Positions 56,237 through 64,000 of a stretch of 64,000 bases of DNA are shown here, piece by piece (position 1 is the first letter of the stretch; each line of letters begins with the position of its first letter). Under the pieces are notes generated by a model that ran no database searches, was not told the origin of the DNA, and was given only the letters and a program-made list of their open reading frames with translations. Origin of the DNA: Burkholderiaceae bacterium (GTDB lineage: Bacteria; Pseudomonadota; Gammaproteobacteria; Burkholderiales; Burkholderiaceae_B); NCBI GenBank assembly GCA_004322135.1, contig SCSG01000038.1:62001-126000 (forward strand). The letters run 5' to 3'. The translations under genes were made by a program, and so were the position numbers.

Positions 56237-58545
56237 TGGGTGAGTTAAACCCGCAACAGCAAGCCGCCGTTACACTTCCCCCCCAACACGCCCTTGTTCT
56301 CGCAGGGGCGGGAAGTGGCAAGACCAGGGTACTGACAACACGCATGGCCTGGCTGATTCAAACCAGCCAGGCCAGCCCGCTCAGTCTCTTGGCAGTCACC
56401 TTTACCAACAAGTCGGCGCGTGAAATGTTGACGCGCCTGTCTGCGCTTTTGCCCATCAATACACGCGGCATGTGGGTGGGCACATTCCACGGTCTGTGCA
56501 ATAGGATGCTGCGTGTACATTACCGTGACGCGGGCTTGCCGCAATCCTTTCAAATCCTTGATTCGGCCGACCAACTGGCGGCGATCAAGCGGCTGCTTAA
56601 GGCCACCGGCGTGGACGACAACAGGTATCCGCCGCGCGACGTGCAGCGTTTTATCAATGGTGCCAAGGAAGACGGCCGTCGGCCAGACGATGTCGACGTT
56701 GGTGATGCTCATCGGCGCGGCCTTGCTGACATCTATCAGAAATACCAGGCTCAATGCGAGCGCGAGGGCGTTGTGGATTTTGGCGAATTGCTGTTGCGTG
56801 CCTACGAGCTGCTGCAGCGTAACGCGCCGATTCGTGAACACTATCAGAGGCGCTTTCAGCATATTCTGGTGGATGAATTCCAGGACACGAATGTGTTGCA
56901 ATACCGCTGGCTCAAACTGCTTGCCGGCGGTGCCGCGTGCATTTTTGCGGTGGGCGACGACGACCAGTCCATTTACGCGTTCCGTGGTGCAAACGTGGGC
57001 AATATGGCCGATTTCGAACGCGACTACGCGCATGGCACCGTGATACGACTTGAACAGAACTACCGCTCCTATGGCCACATTCTGGATTCGGCGAATGCCC
57101 TGATTGCGCACAATGCGGCACGGCTGGGTAAAAATCTCTGGACTGAGCAGGGCGAGGGCGAACTGGTGCGTGTCATTGAGCAGCCTTCCGATTTGCTGGA
57201 AGCGCAATGGCTTGTCGACGAGATCAAGTCACTTGTGAGCGAGGGTAGCGCTCGCCGCGAAATTGCCGTTCTGTATCGCAGCAATGCGCAGTCGCGCGTC
57301 ATCGAACATGCTTTGTTTGCGTCGCAGATACCTTATAAGGTGTATGGCGGACTGCGTTTTTTCGAGCGCCAGGAGGTCAAGCACGCGTTGGCCTATCTGC
57401 GTCTGGTCGATAATCTGCAGGATGACACGTCCTGGTTGCGAGTTGTCAACTTTCCCACGCGTGGCATAGGTTCACGCACGCTGGAGCATCTGGCTGATGT
57501 GGCGCGTCAACAGGGAACCAGCCTGTCCCAGGCCGTGCCGTTGATGTCTGGCAAAGGTGGTGGCAATCTGCTCAAGTTCATCGAGCTTATACAGCAGATG
57601 GCACACGAGGCGCAGATTCTGCCGTTACCGGAGCTTGTCGAACACGTGATCCATCACAGTGGGTTGCGAACGTATTATCAGGGTGAAAAGGAAGGCACTG
57701 ATCGAGCCGAGAACCTGCAGGAACTGGTCAATGCCGCAACGGTTTTTGCCATTGAAGAGAATTTCGAAGGTGTGCCGGCCGCGCAGATTGATGGGCCCGA
57801 CTCATCGGGTGCGGAGCCACTGACGACGCAGTCGGACGTCAATTCGGTCGATGCCGATATCGCTGACACGCTGCCGAACATGTCGGCGCTCAGCGCGTTT
57901 TTGTCGTATGCCTCACTTGAGGCTGGCGACAACCAGGCACAGGTGGGGCAGGATGCGGTTCAGCTCATGACCGTGCACTCGGCCAAGGGCCTGGAGTTCG
58001 ACTCAGTTTTCATTACCGGGGTTGAAGAAGGCCTGTTTCCCCATGAAAACAGCATGGTCGAAGTGGCTGGGCTGGAAGAGGAAAGGCGTCTTATGTACGT
58101 GGCGATTACGCGTGCGCGCCAGCGTCTTTATCTCACATTGGCGCAAAGCCGTATGCTGCATGGCCAGACCCGATATGGCATGCGTTCACGTTTTTTGGAT
58201 GAAATCCCCGAGGAGCATCTCAAGTGGCTCAGTCCCAGGGAAGTCACCCGGGTTACGACGAGTAATGATTGGGTGGCAGGCGCATATCGGCGCGCGGACG
58301 CGTACGGGAGGCCTGCGACCGGCAGGGTTGCGCCGCGACCGGTGCGTAGTGTGACGACGGGCGTGTCAGTGGGCGACAAGCGCTTCCGGATCGGCCAGGG
58401 GGTGAAGCATGCCAAGTTTGGCGAAGGCACCATCATCGGGTTGAGCGGTGCCGGCACAGAGGCACAGGCGCAGATTCAGTTTCGCGAGGTGGGCACCAAG
58501 ACTCTGGCTCTGGGCGTTGCCAAGCTTGATATCGTGGCTGGGTAG
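56233..58545 (+). CDS. uvrD: UvrD-type DNA helicase II
   Basis: The 770-residue SF1A helicase has motif I LAGAGSGKTRVLTTR, motif II VDEFQDTN, motif III GDDDQSIYAFRGA, motif V LMTVHSAKGLEFD and motif VI VAITRARQRLYL. The C-terminal Tudor-like RNA polymerase-interaction region ends with HAKFGEGTIIGLSGAG. It works in nucleotide excision and mismatch repair. The start overlaps the desaturase stop by 4 nt. Confidence 0.95.
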   Translation: MMGELNPQQQAAVTLPPQHALVLAGAGSGKTRVLTTRMAWLIQTSQASPLSLLAVTFTNKSAREMLTRLSALLPINTRGMWVGTFHGLCNRMLRVHYRDAGLPQSFQILDSADQLAAIKRLLKATGVDDNRYPPRDVQRFINGAKEDGRRPDDVDVGDAHRRGLADIYQKYQAQCEREGVVDFGELLLRAYELLQRNAPIREHYQRRFQHILVDEFQDTNVLQYRWLKLLAGGAACIFAVGDDDQSIYAFRGANVGNMADFERDYAHGTVIRLEQNYRSYGHILDSANALIAHNAARLGKNLWTEQGEGELVRVIEQPSDLLEAQWLVDEIKSLVSEGSARREIAVLYRSNAQSRVIEHALFASQIPYKVYGGLRFFERQEVKHALAYLRLVDNLQDDTSWLRVVNFPTRGIGSRTLEHLADVARQQGTSLSQAVPLMSGKGGGNLLKFIELIQQMAHEAQILPLPELVEHVIHHSGLRTYYQGEKEGTDRAENLQELVNAATVFAIEENFEGVPAAQIDGPDSSGAEPLTTQSDVNSVDADIADTLPNMSALSAFLSYASLEAGDNQAQVGQDAVQLMTVHSAKGLEFDSVFITGVEEGLFPHENSMVEVAGLEEERRLMYVAITRARQRLYLTLAQSRMLHGQTRYGMRSRFLDEIPEEHLKWLSPREVTRVTTSNDWVAGAYRRADAYGRPATGRVAPRPVRSVTTGVSVGDKRFRIGQGVKHAKFGEGTIIGLSGAGTEAQAQIQFREVGTKTLALGVAKLDIVAG

Positions 58546-58556
58546 CGTCCTGGAAG

Positions 58557-60497
58557 CTACTGGTCACTACTGACCAGTTCTTCCAGTTGTTCCTGGAGTT
58601 CCAGCCACTGCTCTTCCAGCAGGTCTGTCCGCTTGCTCAGGTCACCGTGCTCGGCCAGTGCCTTCAGGCGTTCTTCTCGCCGTCCGTCCGAATAAAATTC
58701 GGGGTTTGCCATCAGCGCGTTTAGCGCCACGAGACGCGTGCGGACCTTGTCCATTTCCGTTTCCAGTTTTTTTACCCTGCTTTCCAGCGGCTTGCGCAGG
58801 CTTGCCATGCGTTGACGCTCCTGGGCTTCTACGCGTCGTTGAGTCTTGCGGTTGGCATTGCCGTCGTCAGCGTCGGGTGTGCGGGATTCGTTGCGTGCTC
58901 GTGCCCGTGCGCTGGCGTTGCGGGTGGCGAGCCAATCCCGGTAGTCCTCCAGATCACCGTCGAACTCCAGCACTTGTCCGTCCGCCACTATCCAGAAGTC
59001 GTCCACGGTGGTGCGTAGCAAATGACGGTCATGTGATACCAGCAATACACTCCCCGGGAATTCAGCCAATGCGGTTGCCAGGGCTTCCCGAGTGTCCACA
59101 TCGAGGTGGTTGCTGGGCTCATCCAGCAGCAACAGGTTTGGCTTTTGCCATACGATCAGTGCCAGCGCCAGGCGGGCCTTTTCACCTCCCGACATGAGGT
59201 CGACTTGCCCATTGACGGTATCTCCGCTGAATCCGAAGCTGCCCAGGTAGCTGCGCAGCTCCTGCTCGCGCACCTGTGGTGCCAGCAGCGCCAGGTGCCG
59301 TAATGGCGTTGAGTCCGGATCGAGCATGTCCAGTTGTTGTTGTGCGAAGTAGCCGATTTCCAGCCCACGGGATGCTCGCCGCGCGCCGGCTAGTGCGGGC
59401 AGTTCGCCGGCCAGGGTTTTGATCAGCGTGCTCTTGCCCGCTCCGTTCACTCCCAATACGCCGATGCGGCTGCCACCACGGACCATCAGCGTAACGTTGT
59501 TCAGGACGGCCTTGTTCGTGCCGTCGGGAAGGACGTAGCCCGTGCTGACCTTATCCAGTACCAGTAGTGGGTCGGGCATGCTCTGTGGCTCTGGCAGGCG
59601 TATGTCGATGCCTGCCTCCGCGTGCAGCGGCGCCAGGACTTCCATCCGTGCCAAAGCCTTGACGCGGCTTTGCGCCTGCTTCGCTTTGGTTGCCTTGGCC
59701 TTGAATCTGTCGATGAAGCTTCGCAGGCGCGCCGTTTCCCGGGTTTGCCTGTCCCAGGCCAGTTGGCTTTGCCGCAGGCGCTCGGCGCGCTGCAACAGGA
59801 AGTCATGATACCCGCCTCGATAGCGCACGAGTTTGGCGTGATCGAAGTGCAGGATGATTTTGGCGACGGTGTCCAGGAACTCGGTATCGTGCGAGATCAG
59901 CAGGGCGGTTCCAGGGTACGTGCCAAGCCAGCGCTCCAGCCACAGCATGGCGTCCAGATCGAGGTGGTTTGTTGGTTCGTCCAGCAGCAGCAAGTCAGAG
60001 GGCGCCATGAGCGCGCGTGCCAGGGCCAGCCGCATTTGCCATCCGCCCGAGAAATTCTTTACCGGGCTCATCCATTGCTCCGGTGTAAAGCCGAGCCCCG
60101 CCAGTAGCTGTTCCGCCCGTGACGTCGCACTCCATGCGCCAGCTTCGGTAAGGGCCGCCTCCAGTTCGGCAATCCTGTGGCCATTGCTGTCCGGTACGTT
60201 CAAGCGCTCGGTCTGCAAGGCTCGCAGATGTGTGTCGCCGTCAATGACGAATTCGCGTGCGGGCAGGGTGTTGTCACTGATTTCCTGCTCCACGCTGGCT
60301 ATGCGCCACGATACCGGGATGTCAAGCGTACCTGCCTCGGCATCAAGCTTTCCCTGCAGGAGCGCGAAGAGAGTGGATTTTCCGGCACCATTCTTGCCTA
60401 CTATGCCCACGCGCTCGCCCGGGTTGACGGTGAAGTCCGCCGTGTCCAGCAATACTTTGGTGCCTCTGCGCAGTGTCAGACCAGTTGCACGTATCAC
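58557..60497 (-). CDS. ABC-F family ATPase (YheS-like)
   Basis: The 646-residue cytoplasmic protein has two ABC domains without membrane segments. The first has GKNGAGKSTLF, FSGGWQMRLALARAL and LLLDEPTNHLD; the second has GVNGAGKSTLIKTL, MSGGEKARLALAL and LLLDEPSNHLD. A linker between them and a C-terminal coiled coil (KLETEMDKVRTRLVAL) fit ABC-F translation factors. The GTG start at 60497 overlaps the prmB stop. The ribosomal role is inferred from family. Confidence 0.92.
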   Translation of the reverse strand: MIRATGLTLRRGTKVLLDTADFTVNPGERVGIVGKNGAGKSTLFALLQGKLDAEAGTLDIPVSWRIASVEQEISDNTLPAREFVIDGDTHLRALQTERLNVPDSNGHRIAELEAALTEAGAWSATSRAEQLLAGLGFTPEQWMSPVKNFSGGWQMRLALARALMAPSDLLLLDEPTNHLDLDAMLWLERWLGTYPGTALLISHDTEFLDTVAKIILHFDHAKLVRYRGGYHDFLLQRAERLRQSQLAWDRQTRETARLRSFIDRFKAKATKAKQAQSRVKALARMEVLAPLHAEAGIDIRLPEPQSMPDPLLVLDKVSTGYVLPDGTNKAVLNNVTLMVRGGSRIGVLGVNGAGKSTLIKTLAGELPALAGARRASRGLEIGYFAQQQLDMLDPDSTPLRHLALLAPQVREQELRSYLGSFGFSGDTVNGQVDLMSGGEKARLALALIVWQKPNLLLLDEPSNHLDVDTREALATALAEFPGSVLLVSHDRHLLRTTVDDFWIVADGQVLEFDGDLEDYRDWLATRNASARARARNESRTPDADDGNANRKTQRRVEAQERQRMASLRKPLESRVKKLETEMDKVRTRLVALNALMANPEFYSDGRREERLKALAEHGDLSKRTDLLEEQWLELQEQLEELVSSDQ

Positions 60498-61390
60498 GGT
60501 ATCAATTGGTCCCGGGTAAGCAGCAGGATCTGGTCGTCGCTGCCTTCCGTGCTGAGCCATATTGGCTCGATGTTGGAGAACGCAGCATCAAAATTCTCGC
60601 GCTCGTTGCCGATTTCCAGTACGAGGATGCCGGCGGGCGACATGAATCGTGCGGCGTCACGCAGGACACGGCGCACGATATCCATTCCATCTGGGCCGCC
60701 AGCCAGTGCCATGGGGGGTTCGTGGCGGTACTCGGCGGGCAGTGTTTCCATGGCCTGCGCGTTGACGTAGGGTGGATTGCAGACTATGACGTCGTACTCG
60801 CGTTCAGGCATCTGGTCGAAAAGGTCGCTTCGCAGGGCGCTGACGCGTCCACTCAAATCGAATAATTCGATGTTTTCGTTCGCCACTTCCAGCGCGTCTT
60901 CAGACAGGTCGACGGCATCGACCCTGGCATTTGGGTAGGCCAGTGCCGCCAGTACCGCCAGGCATCCGGAGCCAGTGCACAGATCGAGCACGGACCTGAC
61001 ATCGCCCGGCTCGGCCACCCACGGAGACAGGCCCTCGGTCAGAAGCTCTGCAATAGGAGAGCGGGGCACGATGACCCTTTTATCAACCCTGAAGCGGTGG
61101 CCCTGCAGCCAGGCTTCCCCTGTAAGGTAGGCGATAGGAGCGCGTTCCGTTATTCGCCTTTCCAGCAGATTGAGAACGCGTTCGCGTTCACTTGTGAGAA
61201 CGTGCGCATCCAGAAATGGGTCGAGCATGTCCAACGGCAGATGCAGGGCGTGCAGCAGCAGATAGACGGCTTCGTCCCAGGCGTTATCGCTGCCGTGCCC
61301 AAATGACAGCTTGTTGGCATTGAACTGGCTGATGGTATAGCGCAGCAGGTCACGTACGGTAAATAGTTCTTTATGAGCAGATGGGTTCAT
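60494..61390 (-). CDS. prmB: Ribosomal protein L3 glutamine methyltransferase
   Basis: The 298-residue SAM-dependent enzyme has the helical N-terminal domain and the catalytic motif VCNPPYVNAQAME. The SAM-binding motif is VLDLCTGSGCLAVLAALA. PrmB methylates a glutamine of L3. It is distinguished from release-factor methylase PrmC by its longer N-terminus (RDLLRYTISQFN, FGHGSDNAWDEAVYLLLHAL). GGAG precedes the ATG at 61390. Confidence 0.93.
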   Translation of the reverse strand: MNPSAHKELFTVRDLLRYTISQFNANKLSFGHGSDNAWDEAVYLLLHALHLPLDMLDPFLDAHVLTSERERVLNLLERRITERAPIAYLTGEAWLQGHRFRVDKRVIVPRSPIAELLTEGLSPWVAEPGDVRSVLDLCTGSGCLAVLAALAYPNARVDAVDLSEDALEVANENIELFDLSGRVSALRSDLFDQMPEREYDVIVCNPPYVNAQAMETLPAEYRHEPPMALAGGPDGMDIVRRVLRDAARFMSPAGILVLEIGNERENFDAAFSNIEPIWLSTEGSDDQILLLTRDQLIP

Positions 61391-61505
61391 GCCAACTCCG
61401 GCAAAAATGGGGCTCGGGAAAGCGTGTGTTGGCAACTCGGGGATGACTCCGATCGGCAGCGCTTCCTGTGTTCAGTTGCAAATCATAGCCGACGGTCTGG
61501 TTCAT

Positions 61506-63463
<1,958 letters not shown>

Positions 63464-63535
63464 GATGGTCAGTGTTCGAAGTTGTAGTGGAAGGAAAGGG
63501 TGAAGCTGCTGCAAGTAGGCCGATGCGTGTGTCAC

Positions 63536-64000
63536 CTAGCCCGCTGAGAGAAAATCCACGATACGGCACGCTGCCTGCACGCATTGGTCTGTTGAAGCGA
63601 CCAAGGCAATGCGTATGCGGTTGGCGCCGGGGTTGACGCCATGCGCGGAGCGCGCCAGGAAGCTGCCTGGCAGCACGGTGATGGCCGTGTGGGTGTATAG
63701 GTCGCGGGTAAAGTCGGTGTCGGCGTAGGGCGTTTCGGCCCAAAGATAAAACCCCGCTTGCGGCCGCTGCACGTTGAGCACCGGGCTCAGCAACGGAACT
63801 ACGGCGTCGAATTTCTCGCGATACATCCGTCGGTTTTCGACGACATGAGCTTCGTCTGCCCACGCCGCGATGCTGGCTCGCGACACGACTGGGCTGATGG
63901 CGCTGCCATGGTAAGTGCGATACAGAAGGAACTGTTTGATAAGCACGGCATTGCCCGCTACGAACCCTGAGCGCATGCCTGGCACGTTCGATCGCTTGGA
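63536..64000 (-). CDS. dapC: Succinyldiaminopimelate transaminase, C-terminal part
   Basis: The gene runs off the window; about 154 C-terminal residues are visible. It is a class I/II PLP aminotransferase. SKRSNVPGMRSGFVAG at the window edge is the region just after the PLP lysine, and ANRIRIALVASTDQCVQAAC holds the substrate-binding Arg. DapC identity follows from its place before dapD and dapE. Confidence 0.88.
   Translation of the reverse strand, partial: SKRSNVPGMRSGFVAGNAVLIKQFLLYRTYHGSAISPVVSRASIAAWADEAHVVENRRMYREKFDAVVPLLSPVLNVQRPQAGFYLWAETPYADTDFTRDLYTHTAITVLPGSFLARSAHGVNPGANRIRIALVASTDQCVQAACRIVDFLSAG

Overview
The window is a stretch of betaproteobacterial chromosome, most likely from the order Burkholderiales, family Alcaligenaceae (a Bordetella/Achromobacter/Pusillimonas-type organism). 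The basis is gene content and order: a DUF3579 gene between argF and a 2-hydroxyacid dehydrogenase, exbB-exbD-lpxK-Trm112-kdsB-adk-murJ, ribF-ileS-lspA-coaBC-dut, and dapC-dapD-dapE-prmB. No database search was possible, so the family-level placement is inference.

Layout. (1) 1-4194: the 3' part of a molybdenum CO dehydrogenase-type cluster on the + strand: large subunit (partial), FAD subunit, MoxR-type ATPase CoxD, VWA protein CoxE and CoxG. (2) 4559-19397: a ~14.8 kb integrative element in the 3' end of a tRNA-Ala(CGC) gene. The intact tRNA lies at the right end beside a tyrosine integrase. The displaced host tRNA 3' end and its terminator lie at the left end. The element carries an AlpA-like protein, a LysR-cupin-RND efflux module, a D5-type primase/helicase with an AlpA regulator, several unrecognised proteins, a fragment resembling an IS256-type transposase, and two unusual noncoding regions: a GGTCCAG repeat cluster and a GC-rich hairpin array. 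(3) 19510-24610: a carbohydrate ABC transporter operon (- strand), then a mocA-type molybdenum-cofactor nucleotidyltransferase that may serve the CO dehydrogenase on the other side of the element. (4) 24719-34522: argG, argF, DUF3579, a 2-hydroxyacid dehydrogenase, rpsT, murJ, adk, kdsB, Trm112, lpxK, exbD and exbB. (5) 34523-35230: a gene-free interval with several DnaA-box-like sequences beside an AT-rich tract. (6) 35231-46491: xseA, sodB, a thiolase, a DUF192 gene, a cold-shock gene, clpS-clpA and pqiABC. (7) 46540-64000: dut, coaBC, lspA, ileS and ribF (-); purN, rsmB, a fatty-acid desaturase and uvrD (+); an ABC-F ATPase, prmB, dapE, dapD and dapC (-, dapC partial).

Outside the element the window is ordinary housekeeping chromosome. 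Many genes are translationally coupled by 1-4 nt overlaps (ABC transporter, exbD-lpxK, Trm112-kdsB, clpA-pqiA-pqiB, desaturase-uvrD, prmB-ABC-F, dapD-dapE). The part most likely to hold something undescribed is the tRNA-Ala element, especially its noncoding regions and its proteins of unknown function.
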